From Microbacterium aurantiacum (GTDB lineage Bacteria; Actinomycetota; Actinomycetes; Actinomycetales; Microbacteriaceae): a stretch of 64,000 nt of DNA. Made by a program: the position numbers and the translations under genes. Below the pieces are notes generated by a model that was not told the origin of the DNA, made no database searches, and worked only from the letters and a program-made list of their open reading frames with translations. Positions 9,226 through 18,355 of this stretch are shown here, in pieces; the stretch's first letter is position 1; every line of letters starts with the position of its first letter. Where the stretch lies: NCBI RefSeq assembly GCF_021654035.1, contig NZ_JAJPDW010000003.1, forward strand, positions 1 through 64,000, written 5' to 3'.

Positions 9226-10265
9226 CAGGACTCTTCTCCCTCGGGTGTGCGGGTGTCGTGCGGGCGGGCGACGATCAGGAGGTCGTCGCCGAGGCGTTCG
9301 ATGCGCGCCACGTCCAGCCGCCGGGCCTGGTCGATGGACGGGACGCCGAGATCGGTGAGCGCGAGGCGTGAGCCGCCGAGGAGGACCGGCGTGAGGTACA
9401 CCAGCATCTCGTCCGCGAGCCCGGCGCGCAGGAACGCGCTGGCGATGGTCGGACCGCCCTCGACGAACACCCGGTGCACGCCGCGCTCGCGGAGGTCGGC
9501 CAGCGCTGCGTCGAGATCGCCGTCGTACTGCAGGAGGGAGTGCGGATGCCGTCGGACCGCGGCATCCGCCGGGACCTCGGAACGCCCGAGGACCACCGGG
9601 ATCGGCTGATGCGGCCGGAGTCCGCCGTCCTCCTCGCGCGCGGTGAGGGACGGGTCGTCGGCGAGGACCGTGCCGGTGCCCACGACGATCGCATCGGCGC
9701 GCCCGCGTCGCCGGTGCACGTCGGCGCGGGCCTCCGCGCCGGTGATCCACTGGCTCGTGCCGTCTTCGGCGGCGGCGCGTCCGTCGAGGCTCTGCGCCCA
9801 CTTCACCGTCACGTGGGGGCGCCCGAGGCGCTGGACCGTGAACCACGACGCCAGCAGGTCCGCCGCCTCGTCGTGGCAGACGCCCTGCGCGACCTCGACG
9901 GCCGCGGCGCGCAGGCGCTCGGCGCCCCCCGCCGAGCGCGGGTTGGGGTCGGCCACGGCGTAGACGACGCGGGCCACGCCGGCCTCGAGCAGGGCCTCGC
10001 TGCAGGGACCGGTCCGACCGGTGTGGTTGCAGGGCTCAAGGGTCACCACGGCGGTGGCACCCCGGGCCGCGCCGGGGGCCAGCTGGGACAGCGCATCGAC
10101 CTCCGCGTGCGGGGTCCCCGCACCACGGTGCCACCCCTCGGCGATGATGTCGCCCTCGGGGGAGAGGAGGACGGCTCCGACCTGCGGATTGACGCCGCGC
10201 GGTCCGTTGCGGGCGATGTCGAGCGCGCGCCGCATGGCGTCGTGCTCGATGGTGGTCGCCGTCAT
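9225..10265 (-). CDS. ribD: Bifunctional pyrimidine deaminase / reductase RibD
   Basis: A 346-residue enzyme carrying out the second and third steps of riboflavin synthesis. The deaminase zinc site is visible as HAEVDAL and EPCNHTGRTGPCSEAL. The reductase half starts with VTVKWAQSLDGRAA and has GTGTVLADDPSL and FVEGGPTIASAFL. ATG 10265 has AGGGGAAC just upstream. That ribosome binding site can be locked in a hairpin downstream of an FMN riboswitch, so the operon should be shut off by FMN. Confidence 0.95.
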   Translation of the reverse strand: MTATTIEHDAMRRALDIARNGPRGVNPQVGAVLLSPEGDIIAEGWHRGAGTPHAEVDALSQLAPGAARGATAVVTLEPCNHTGRTGPCSEALLEAGVARVVYAVADPNPRSAGGAERLRAAAVEVAQGVCHDEAADLLASWFTVQRLGRPHVTVKWAQSLDGRAAAEDGTSQWITGAEARADVHRRRGRADAIVVGTGTVLADDPSLTAREEDGGLRPHQPIPVVLGRSEVPADAAVRRHPHSLLQYDGDLDAALADLRERGVHRVFVEGGPTIASAFLRAGLADEMLVYLTPVLLGGSRLALTDLGVPSIDQARRLDVARIERLGDDLLIVARPHDTRTPEGEES

Positions 10266-10268
10266 CTT

Positions 10269-10300
10269 GTTCCCCTTCACCGTCGCGGTGCTCGGGGAAC
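10269..10300 (-). promoter_or_regulatory. Hairpin masking the ribD ribosome binding site
   Basis: On the transcribed strand GTTCCCC (10300-10294) pairs with GGGGAAC (10275-10269), the ribD ribosome binding site, three bases before the ATG. A nested CACCG/CGGTG stem (10290-10286 with 10282-10278) extends it. This is the expected layout for a riboswitch acting on translation. The pairing is seen directly; the switching is inferred. Confidence 0.65.
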
Positions 10301-10340
10301 GGGGGCGACCGAGGGCGAGCGCGCATCGCCCACCCTCGTG

Positions 10341-10497
10341 CTGCCTCCTATCCGGACTCGCGAGGCCTGGGCCTCGCATCACCGTCGGTTCCGGAATTCC
10401 ACCGGATCAGCCCGTGTCCTCTCCCCGAGGGGAAGGGGGCGCGGGTTCGCGGACTGTCACCGCCGGTTCGGATTCTCACCGACCCCGGAGCACGTTG
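10341..10497 (-). promoter_or_regulatory. FMN riboswitch (RFN element)
   Basis: On the minus strand the conserved FMN-aptamer blocks appear in order: GGGGTCGGTGAGAATCCGAA, ACCGGCGGTGACAGTCCGCGA, GGTGGAATTCCGGAACCGACGGTGA and AGTCCGGATAGGAGGCAG. It lies in the leader of ribD. A TACACT box at 10508-10513 just upstream could be the operon promoter, though its -35 is unclear. Confidence 0.95.
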
Positions 10498-10567
10498 ATC
10501 TTTCTCGAGTGTAGTCAACGTGCCCCGGCGCGGATCATTCCCGTGACCCCGCACGACACGCAGCGAC

Positions 10568-11554
10568 TCACGGCGCCGGTTCGGAGCCCGCGAGCTCCCG
10601 CGCAGTGGACTCGTCGAGGATGAGGTCGGTGATGAGGCCGGCGCGGAGCGCGCCGCGCAGGCTCGGGACCTTTGCGCGCCCCGCGACGATGCACACGCGC
10701 CGCGGGGCGCGGCGGAGGACGGCGAACGTCGGCCCCGTCGCGCGGTCGTTCAGCGGGATGCCGTCGGTGCTTCCGTCTGCCCGGTAGAAGACGGTCGCGA
10801 CGTCGCCGACGACGTCCTCGCGGCTGAGGGCGGCGTAGTCGGCGGCATCCAGATATCCGCCCTGGTAGACGTGGCTCGGCACCTCGGCGAACGGGGACCC
10901 GACGCCGAAGACCGCCAGATCGAGTCCGCCCTGCAGCTCCAGTACGCGCCGGATCGAGCGCTCCCGCCAGAACGCCTGCTTCGTGCGCGGGTCGTCGAAG
11001 AACGCCGGAACCGGGAACTGATGCACCTGCGCCTCGAAGGCGGCGCCGAAGCGGGTCAGCAGCTCGCTGGCGTACATGATGCCGGTCGTGCGCATGTTGC
11101 CGGCACCGTTGAGCTGGACCACGTCGGTGTTGTGGGTGGTCCGGTGGGGGAGGTGCCGGCCGACCGCCCCGATCGTCGATCCCCACGCGATGCCGATCCG
11201 CTGATTCGAGTCGACGAATCCCGCGAGGATGCGCGCGGCGGTGAGGGCCACGCGCTCGAGGCGTTCGACGTCGCTCGTGTGATCGGGGACGGGGACGACG
11301 TGGGCGGTCACGCCGTGGCGTTCGCGGATCTGCTGCACGAGACGCTCGGGTCCCTCGAGGGGGGAGTGGATGAGGATCTCTACCAGACCGCTGTCGCGCG
11401 CATGGCTGAGCAGCCGCGACACCGAGGAGCGGGAGGTCTTCAGCTCAGCGGCGATGGCCTCCATCGTGAGGTCCTGCATGTAGTAGAGCTGTGCGGCGCG
11501 GAGGGCGTCGCGGGTCTTCGCGGGGATCGCCTCGCGAGTCGGGGACGCCGTCAT
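10568..11554 (-). CDS. SorC-family sugar-responsive transcriptional regulator
   Basis: A 328-residue regulator with an N-terminal helix-turn-helix (about 28-55, MEAIAAELKTSRSSVSRLLS) and a SorC/DeoR-like sugar-phosphate-binding domain (IGIAWGSTIGAVGRHL, GVGSPFAEVPSHVYQGGYL). Known relatives bind phosphorylated sugars and release or activate DNA. It faces glpD-glpF-glpK and shares with it an intergenic region that holds a 22-bp palindrome, so control of glycerol use is the likely job; glycerol 3-phosphate or dihydroxyacetone phosphate as effector is a guess. ATG 11554 is preferred over GTG 11566 because AGGAG precedes it. Confidence 0.85.
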   Translation of the reverse strand: MTASPTREAIPAKTRDALRAAQLYYMQDLTMEAIAAELKTSRSSVSRLLSHARDSGLVEILIHSPLEGPERLVQQIRERHGVTAHVVPVPDHTSDVERLERVALTAARILAGFVDSNQRIGIAWGSTIGAVGRHLPHRTTHNTDVVQLNGAGNMRTTGIMYASELLTRFGAAFEAQVHQFPVPAFFDDPRTKQAFWRERSIRRVLELQGGLDLAVFGVGSPFAEVPSHVYQGGYLDAADYAALSREDVVGDVATVFYRADGSTDGIPLNDRATGPTFAVLRRAPRRVCIVAGRAKVPSLRGALRAGLITDLILDESTARELAGSEPAP

Positions 11555-11568
11555 CTCTCTCCTCACTG

Positions 11569-11590
11569 GATCTGCACATATGTGCAGATC
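11569..11590. promoter_or_regulatory. 22-bp perfect palindrome, probable operator
   Basis: Half-site GATCTGCACAT is followed directly by its exact complement ATGTGCAGATC. It lies 15 bp upstream of the regulator ATG and just before a glpD promoter candidate, so a bound dimer could affect both genes. A perfect match over 11 bp per arm is beyond chance in this sequence. Confidence 0.75.
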
Positions 11591-11592
11591 GC

Positions 11593-11621
11593 TTGAAAGT
11601 CTGTTCTGAGCGCTTCAGGAT
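11593..11621 (+). promoter_or_regulatory. glpD promoter candidate
   Basis: TTGAAA (11593-11598), a 17-base spacer and CAGGAT (11616-11621). The -35 lies immediately beside the 22-bp palindrome, so occupancy of the operator would affect polymerase binding. Confidence 0.55.
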
Positions 11622-11631
11622 GAATTCATCC
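11618..11631. promoter_or_regulatory. 14-bp perfect palindrome at the glpD start region
   Basis: GGATGAATTCATCC overlaps the -10 box and predicted transcription start. It does not share the half-site of the upstream 22-bp palindrome, so it may bind another protein or be fortuitous. Confidence 0.4.
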
Positions 11632-11678
11632 ACATGGTGCGACGCAGCGCAAGGGGCGTCGCCGGCGAAGGAGAAGCC

Positions 11679-13412
11679 ATGAGCGAGGTCACCCCCACCA
11701 CCCCCGAGTCCCGCACGCGCGACGCCGTTCAGGCGATCGCCGCGGATCCGAGTGCCGACGTCATCATCGTCGGCGGAGGCATCAACGGGATCGCGACGTT
11801 CCGCGATCTGGCCCTCCAGGGTGTCAAGGTGATCCTCGTCGAGCGTGACGACTTCGTCGCCGGAGCGTCCAGCGCGTCCTCGCACATGATCCACGGCGGC
11901 ATCCGGTATCTGGAGAACGGCGAGTTCCGCCTCGTCCGCGAATCCGTGGTCGAGCGCAACGCCCTCGTCAAGACCGCGCCGCACTACGTCCGCCCGCTGC
12001 CGACGACCGTTCCGATCTTCTCGACCTTCTCCGGCATCCTCTCCGCGCCCCTGCGCTTCCTCACCCACAAGCAGGGGAAGCACACCGAGCGCGGTGCCCT
12101 GCTCATCAAAGTGGGCCTGGTCATCTACGACTTCTTCTCGCGCGACGGCGGCGCCGTGCCCCGGCACCGCTTCCACGGGCGTGCCCGGACGCTCAGCGAG
12201 CTGCCCGCGCTCAACGACCGGGTGAAGTACACCGCCACCTACTTCGACGCGAGCATGCACGACCCCGAGCGCCTCGCGCTCGACGTCCTCTACGACGGAC
12301 TGGATGCCGGTGACAACGCCCGCGCCGCCAACTACCTCGAGGCCGTCGGGATGGGCAAGGGAGGTCTCCGGGTCCGCGACCGCGTGAGCGGCGAGGAGTT
12401 CGACCTCACCGCGCCGGTCATCGTCAACGCCTCCGGTCCGTGGACGGACCTCACGAACGAACAGCTCGGCAAGCCCACCACCTACATGGGCGGCACGAAG
12501 GGCTCGCACATCGTGCTGGACAACCCGGAGCTGCTGGAGGCGACCGGCGGCCGGGAGATCTTCTTCGAGCACGAGGACGGCCGCATCGTCCTCATCTACC
12601 CGCTGAAGGGTCGGGTCATGGTCGGCACGACCGACCTCGACCACGACATGCGCGAGCCCGCGGTGTGCACCGAGGACGAGATCGACTACTTCTTCGACCT
12701 CGTCGGGCACGTCTTCCCCGACATCCGCGTCGACCGCGAGCAGATCGTCTACCGGTTCTCCGGCGTCCGCCCGCTGCCGCGACACGACGACACCCAGCCG
12801 GGCTTCGTCTCCCGCGATTACCGCATCGAGGAGGCACCGGCCGCGGGCCGCCCCGGCACCACGGTACTCAGCCTGGTCGGCGGAAAGTGGACGACGTTCC
12901 GCGCCCTCGGCGAGCAGCTCTCCGACCGTGTCCTCGAACACCTCGGGCGTTCGCGCACCCGGTCGACGCAGGGCCTCATGATCGGCGGTGCGCTCGGCTA
13001 CCCGCGGACGCAGCGGGCCCGGTCGGCGTGGGTCTCCGACCACGCCGACGGACGTGACCACGCGCGGGTGGACCAGCTGCTCGAGCGGTACGGTACCCGT
13101 GCCGCCGCGCTGCTCGAGAGCCTCGACGACAGCGACGCACCGCTCGCGAGCCTGCCCGACTACAGCACCGGCGAGATCCGCTACCTCGTCGAGACCGAGT
13201 ACGTCGTGCACCTCATCGATGTGCTCCTGCGACGCACCAGTGTCGCGTTCGTGGGCAAGACCTCCCTCCCTGCCCTGCGGGAACTCGCCGACGTCGCCGG
13301 CGACGTCCTCGGATGGGATGCCGCGACCCGCGACGAGGAGGTCGCCGAGACCGCCCGCATCCTCCGCGAGCGGCACGGCGTCGAGCTCAGCGAGGACAGC
13401 GTCCTGGCCTAA
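11679..13412 (+). CDS. glpD: Glycerol-3-phosphate dehydrogenase, FAD-dependent
   Basis: A 577-residue membrane-associated enzyme oxidising glycerol 3-phosphate to dihydroxyacetone phosphate and passing electrons to quinone. The FAD-binding VIIVGGGINGIATFRDLAL is at about residues 28-46, followed by RDDFVAGASSASSHMIHGG, a GlpD signature. Further on are MVGTTDLDHD and the C-terminal cap domain. ATG 11679 has GAAGGAGA upstream, so the longer reading frame from 11634 is not used. It is first in the glycerol operon. Confidence 0.95.
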   Translation: MSEVTPTTPESRTRDAVQAIAADPSADVIIVGGGINGIATFRDLALQGVKVILVERDDFVAGASSASSHMIHGGIRYLENGEFRLVRESVVERNALVKTAPHYVRPLPTTVPIFSTFSGILSAPLRFLTHKQGKHTERGALLIKVGLVIYDFFSRDGGAVPRHRFHGRARTLSELPALNDRVKYTATYFDASMHDPERLALDVLYDGLDAGDNARAANYLEAVGMGKGGLRVRDRVSGEEFDLTAPVIVNASGPWTDLTNEQLGKPTTYMGGTKGSHIVLDNPELLEATGGREIFFEHEDGRIVLIYPLKGRVMVGTTDLDHDMREPAVCTEDEIDYFFDLVGHVFPDIRVDREQIVYRFSGVRPLPRHDDTQPGFVSRDYRIEEAPAAGRPGTTVLSLVGGKWTTFRALGEQLSDRVLEHLGRSRTRSTQGLMIGGALGYPRTQRARSAWVSDHADGRDHARVDQLLERYGTRAAALLESLDDSDAPLASLPDYSTGEIRYLVETEYVVHLIDVLLRRTSVAFVGKTSLPALRELADVAGDVLGWDAATRDEEVAETARILRERHGVELSEDSVLA

Positions 13413-13419
13413 GACCCCG

Positions 13420-13439
13420 CGCCCGTCCCATGACGGGCG
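13420..13439 (+). other. Short hairpin between glpD and glpF
   Basis: CGCCCGTC, loop CCAT, GACGGGCG: a perfect 8-bp stem right after the glpD stop with no T-run. It may protect or attenuate the message between glpD and glpF. Confidence 0.45.
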
Positions 13440-13531
13440 AGGTCCCCGCCCGGGGGTGCTGTTCGTCGCGCCCTCCGGCATCCCCCTCCCCTGATCGCGG
13501 CACCGATGCCGTGGAAAGAAAGAAGGTCAAC

Positions 13532-14290
13532 GTGGACAATCTCGGGATCGTCTTCATCTCCGAGCTGATCGGCACATCACTGCTGACACTGCTCGGATGC
13601 GGAGTCGTCGCCAACGTCGCCCTGGCGCGCAGCAAGGGCCTCGGCGGCGGCACCCTCATGGTCAACTTCGGCTGGGGCCTCGCGGTCTTCGCCGGTGTGA
13701 CCGTCGCCTACGTCTCCGGCGCGCACCTGAACCCCGCCGTCACCCTGGGCCTCGTCGCCAACGGCACCACCGAATTCGTCGAGGGCGTTCCGGTGGACGT
13801 CCTCTCCGTCCTCACCTACATCGGCGCGCAGCTGATCGGTGCGACCATCGGTGCCGTGATCGCCTGGGCGACCTACAAGAAGCACTTCGACGCCGAGGAG
13901 GACCCGGCGACCAAGCTCGGCGTCTTCGCCACCGGCCCCGCCATCCGCTCCACCGGCTGGAACCTCGTCACCGAGATCGTCGGTACGTTCGTTCTCGTGT
14001 TCGTCGTCATCGGCTTCGGCCGCAACGGAGACCCGTCGGGCCTCGCCGCGCTCGGGGCCCTCCCGGTCGCCCTCCTCGTGGTCGGCATCGGTGCGTCGCT
14101 CGGTGGTCCGACGGGCTACGCCATCAACCCGGCCCGTGACCTCGGACCGCGTCTGGCGCACGCCTTCCTCCCCATCAAGGGCAAGGGCTCCAGCGACTGG
14201 AGCTACTCGTGGGTGCCGATCGTCGGTCCCGTCATCGGCGGTGTCGCCGCGGGACTCGCCGCCATCCCCCTCATGCCGATCCTCGGCTGA
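13532..14290 (+). CDS. glpF: Glycerol uptake facilitator (aquaglyceroporin)
   Basis: A 252-residue channel of the MIP family with six membrane helices and two half-helices carrying the NPA motifs, here HLNPAVT and YAINPARD. The arginine after the second NPA (NPAR) is the selectivity-filter residue. The gene context, glpD before and glpK after, points to glycerol rather than water. The GTG start at 13532 has GAAAGAAGG upstream. The stretch between the third and fourth helices is charged and includes FDAEEDPATKLG. Confidence 0.93.
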   Translation: MDNLGIVFISELIGTSLLTLLGCGVVANVALARSKGLGGGTLMVNFGWGLAVFAGVTVAYVSGAHLNPAVTLGLVANGTTEFVEGVPVDVLSVLTYIGAQLIGATIGAVIAWATYKKHFDAEEDPATKLGVFATGPAIRSTGWNLVTEIVGTFVLVFVVIGFGRNGDPSGLAALGALPVALLVVGIGASLGGPTGYAINPARDLGPRLAHAFLPIKGKGSSDWSYSWVPIVGPVIGGVAAGLAAIPLMPILG

Positions 14291-14341
14291 GGCATCCTGA
14301 ACACCATCATCACCATTCACGACGACAAAGGAGTATCGACA

Positions 14342-15856
14342 ATGGCCGACTACGTACTCGCCATCGACCAGGGCACCACATCCACCCGCGCGATCATCTT
14401 CGACAAGAGCGGATCGATCATCGACAGCGGGCAGCTGGAGCACCGCCAGATCTTCCCCAAGGCCGGGTGGGTCGAGCACGACCCCATGGAGATCTGGAAC
14501 AACACCCGCGAGGTCATCGGCCTCGCCCTCTCCAAGGCCGACCTGACCCGCCACGACATCGCCGCGATCGGTATCACCAACCAGCGCGAGACCGCCGTGG
14601 TGTGGGACAAGAAGACCGGCAAGCCTGTCTACAACGCCATCGTCTGGCAGGACACGCGCACCCAGTCGATCGTCGACAAGCTGGCGGGCGACGACGGCCC
14701 CGACCGGTTCAAGGACATCGTCGGCCTGCCGCTGGCGACCTACTTCTCCGGCACGAAAATCGTCTGGATCCTCGACAACGTCGAAGGTGCGCGCGAACGC
14801 GCCGAGGCCGGTGACCTCCTCTTCGGCACCACCGACTCGTGGGTGCTGTGGAACCTCACCGGTGGCGTCGACGGTGGCGTGCACGCGACCGACGTGACCA
14901 ACGCGTCCCGCACGATGTTCATGGACCTGGAGACGCTGTCGTGGCGCGACGACATCCTCGAGGCCTTCGGGGTTCCGCGCTCGATGATGCCCGAGATCCG
15001 CAGCTCCTCCGAGGTCTACGGACACGCGGAATCCTCGAGCCTCCTCCGGGAGACGCCGATCGCCGGCATCCTGGGTGACCAGCAGGCGGCGACCTTCGGG
15101 CAGGCGGCCTTCGAACAGGGCGAGGCCAAGAACACCTACGGCACCGGCAACTTCCTCATCTTCAACACCGACACCGAGATCGTCCGCTCGCAGAACGGGC
15201 TCCTCACCACCGTCGGATACAAGCTGGGCGACGAGCCCGCGCACTACGCGCTGGAGGGATCGATCGCCGTCACCGGATCGCTCGTGCAGTGGCTGCGTGA
15301 CAACCTCGGCATCATCTCCTCGGCATCCGAGGTCCAGACCCTCGCCGAGACGGTGGAGGACAACGGCGGGGCCTACTTCGTGCCTGCCTTCTCGGGCCTG
15401 TTCGCGCCATACTGGCGCTCGGACGCGCGCGGTGCGCTCGTCGGACTCACCCGCTACGTCAACAAGGGGCACATCGCGCGCGCCGTGCTGGAGTCGACGG
15501 CGTACCAGACCCGCGAGGTGCTCGACGCGGTCAACGCCGACTCGGGTGTGCCGCTGACTGAGCTCAAGGTCGACGGCGGAATGACCGCGAACGACGTGCT
15601 CATGCAGTTCCAGGCCGACATCCTGGGTGTCCCGGTGGTGCGCCCCGTCGTCGCCGAGACGACGGCACTCGGTGCCGCCTACGCCGCGGGTCTCGCCGTC
15701 GGATTCTGGTCGGGACTCGATGACCTGTCCAAGAACTGGCAGGAGGACCGCCGCTGGGAGCCGCGCATGGACGAGGCCGACCGCGAGCGCCTGCTCCGCA
15801 ACTGGAAGAAGGCCGTCACCAAGACCTTCGACTGGGTCGACGAGGACGTCTCCTGA
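14342..15856 (+). CDS. glpK: Glycerol kinase
   Basis: A 504-residue FGGY-family kinase phosphorylating glycerol at the 3-position with [18 protein letters not shown] at the N-terminus is the phosphate-binding loop; [37 protein letters not shown] and [18 protein letters not shown] follow the family pattern over the full usual length. AAAGGAG precedes the ATG. With GlpF it traps glycerol, and GlpD then oxidises the product. Confidence 0.96.
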   Translation: MADYVLAIDQGTTSTRAIIFDKSGSIIDSGQLEHRQIFPKAGWVEHDPMEIWNNTREVIGLALSKADLTRHDIAAIGITNQRETAVVWDKKTGKPVYNAIVWQDTRTQSIVDKLAGDDGPDRFKDIVGLPLATYFSGTKIVWILDNVEGARERAEAGDLLFGTTDSWVLWNLTGGVDGGVHATDVTNASRTMFMDLETLSWRDDILEAFGVPRSMMPEIRSSSEVYGHAESSSLLRETPIAGILGDQQAATFGQAAFEQGEAKNTYGTGNFLIFNTDTEIVRSQNGLLTTVGYKLGDEPAHYALEGSIAVTGSLVQWLRDNLGIISSASEVQTLAETVEDNGGAYFVPAFSGLFAPYWRSDARGALVGLTRYVNKGHIARAVLESTAYQTREVLDAVNADSGVPLTELKVDGGMTANDVLMQFQADILGVPVVRPVVAETTALGAAYAAGLAVGFWSGLDDLSKNWQEDRRWEPRMDEADRERLLRNWKKAVTKTFDWVDEDVS

Positions 15857-15874
15857 CCCCACTCCCGCAGAGGG

Positions 15875-15927
15875 CGCGGCCGGCGCCGGGGAACATCGCG
15901 CAGCGGCGTTCCCCGGCGCCGGCCGCG
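15875..15927. terminator. 20-bp perfect hairpin between glpK and the glycosylase gene
   Basis: The 20 bases 15875-15894 are exactly complementary to 15908-15927 around a 13-base loop. The genes on both sides end here, so it can serve as a bidirectional terminator. There is no T-run on either strand. Confidence 0.75.
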
Positions 15928-15931
15928 TCCG

Positions 15932-16792
15932 TCATTTGAGCAGGCGGGACAGACGCCGATCGGCGAGGATCTTGCCGTCGGTCTGGCAGGTTGCGCAGTA
16001 CTCCAGAGAGTTGTCGGCGAAGAAGACGCTGCGCACCTCGTCGCCGCACACGGGGCAGGGTTCGCCCCGGCGGCCGTGCACGCGCATGCCGCGACGCTTG
16101 GCGTCCTTGAGTTCGGCCGGCAGCTTTCCGGATGCCGCGGCCACGGCATCCGTCAGCGTCTCGGTGAGCGCGGTGAAGAGGCGGTCGACTTCGCCGTCGT
16201 CGAGGCCGGCGGCCAACGCGTACGGCGACATCCGCGCGACGTGGAGGATCTCGTCGGAGTAGGCGTTGCCGATCCCCGCGATGACCGACTGGTCGCGCAG
16301 CACACCCTTGATCTGGGTGCGGCGTCCGGCGAGGAGGCCGGCGAAGACGTCGCGCGTGAACGACGGGTCGAGGGGATCGGGTCCGAGGCGGGCGATGCCG
16401 GGGACCTCCTGCGGATCGTTCACGACGTAGACCGCGAGGGACTTCTTGGTACCCGCCTCGGTGAGGTCGAACCCGAAACCGTCGTCGAACACGACCCGGA
16501 GCGCGATCGGCGTCTTCCCCGGGCGGATCACCGTCGCGGGCACCTCGTCGTACCACCGGAGCCACCCGGCCTTGGCGAGGTGGAAGACCAGGTGAGGACC
16601 GGTGGTGGAGAGGACGACGAACTTGCCGGAACGCTCGGCGCCGGTGACGGTCCGGCCCGCGAGGGCGTCGACCGGAGGATCGAAGGTCTTCAGCGCCGCG
16701 ATCGCAGAGACGGTCGCTCGCGTGATCCGGTGCCCGGTCAGGCGTCCCCTCAGGACATCGACCAGGCCCTGGACTTCGGGCATCTCCGGCAT
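15932..16792 (-). CDS. Fpg/Nei-family DNA glycosylase
   Basis: A 286-residue base-excision repair enzyme that removes oxidised bases and nicks the DNA. The start MPEMPEVQG supplies the catalytic Pro2 and Glu3 after methionine removal. A four-cysteine zinc finger closes the protein (CPVCG and YCATCQ, ending RLSRLLK). PEVQ instead of the PEVE of classical MutM suggests the actinobacterial Nei/Fpg-like branch, so substrate preference is open. ATG 16792 has a CAGGAT box 6 bases upstream. The upstream neighbour region is the largest repeat array of the window. Confidence 0.88.
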   Translation of the reverse strand: MPEMPEVQGLVDVLRGRLTGHRITRATVSAIAALKTFDPPVDALAGRTVTGAERSGKFVVLSTTGPHLVFHLAKAGWLRWYDEVPATVIRPGKTPIALRVVFDDGFGFDLTEAGTKKSLAVYVVNDPQEVPGIARLGPDPLDPSFTRDVFAGLLAGRRTQIKGVLRDQSVIAGIGNAYSDEILHVARMSPYALAAGLDDGEVDRLFTALTETLTDAVAAASGKLPAELKDAKRRGMRVHGRRGEPCPVCGDEVRSVFFADNSLEYCATCQTDGKILADRRLSRLLK

Positions 16793-16798
16793 GCGGCC

Positions 16799-16804
16799 AT
16801 CCTG
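16799..16804 (-). promoter_or_regulatory. -10 box CAGGAT, leaderless type
   Basis: CAGGAT ends 6 bases before ATG 16792 of the glycosylase gene, supporting the start that places Pro2-Glu3 correctly. Confidence 0.45.
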
Positions 16805-16858
16805 GCACGGCCCCGGCACGCTGTCGCGGGGTTGACGGCCGTCCCCGGCGCCGTGCGC

Positions 16859-16932
16859 AACTCCTCAGATCCGGGGCCCGGGGGCGCGACGCGCCGCGCG
16901 CGGGGCGTCGGGGAGGCCGGATCGGAGGAGTT
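16859..16932 (+). repeat. Element A1 (74 bp)
   Basis: Starts AACTCCTCAGATCCGG and ends CCGGATCGGAGGAGTT. The arms pair as an 8-bp stem, one A/G mismatch, then a further stem including GATC. Confidence 0.85.
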
Positions 16933-17021
16933 CGGCCCGCCCGGCCCGGGGCACGCGGGCTGCGGCCGGGTGGGTGGCGCGGCGGTCGGCCCGGCGAGGG
17001 CGGGGGCCGGGTGCCGTGCGC

Positions 17022-17095
17022 AACTCCTCAGATCCGGGGCCGGCGGGCGCGACGCGCCGCGCGCGGGGCGTCGGGGAGGCCGGATCGGAGGAGTT
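17022..17095 (+). repeat. Element A2 (74 bp)
   Basis: Same arms and direction as A1; the interior differs from A1 at only a few bases. Confidence 0.85.
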
Positions 17096-17181
17096 CGGCC
17101 CGCCCGGCCCGGGGCACGCGGGCTGCGGCCGGGTGGGTGGCGCGGCGGTCGGCCCGCCGGCGGGGGCCGGGCGCCGTGCGC

Positions 17182-17255
17182 AACTCCTCAGATCCGGGGC
17201 CGGCGGGCGCGACACGCCGCGCGTGGGGCCGGTGAGCCTCCGGATCGGAGGAGTT
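17182..17255 (+). repeat. Element A3 (74 bp)
   Basis: Same arms and direction as A1. The right half of the interior has diverged, yet the total length is unchanged. Confidence 0.85.
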
Positions 17256-17309
17256 CGGTACGCGCCCGCCGGGGCCGAAGCCGAGCCACACGCCCCGCCG
17301 GGCCCGGGG

Positions 17310-18317
<1,008 letters not shown>

Positions 18318-18320
18318 TCA

Positions 18321-18326
18321 ATCCTA
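18321..18326 (-). promoter_or_regulatory. -10 box TAGGAT, leaderless type
   Basis: TAGGAT ends 6 bases before GTG 18314 of trpS. Confidence 0.55.
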
Positions 18327-18355
18327 GGCGCGACCGGCGCCGCCGACCCGACCGG

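Larger units (their letters stand above)
16852..17275. repeat. Tandem array of about 160-bp units carrying elements A1-A3
   Basis: The left arms begin at 16859, 17022 and 17182, giving periods of 163 and 160 bp. The unit comprises an element plus a GC-rich linker (for example CACGCGGGCTGCGGCCGGGT) that is nearly identical between the first and second copies. The third copy ends after its element. The array fills the 517-bp gap between the glycosylase gene and trpS; nothing coding is seen in it. Confidence 0.9.

Noticed and set aside
16852..17275. CRISPR-like array
   Set aside because: The three units are about 160 bp, each contains an inverted pair, linkers are near identical rather than unique, and no cas gene is present.
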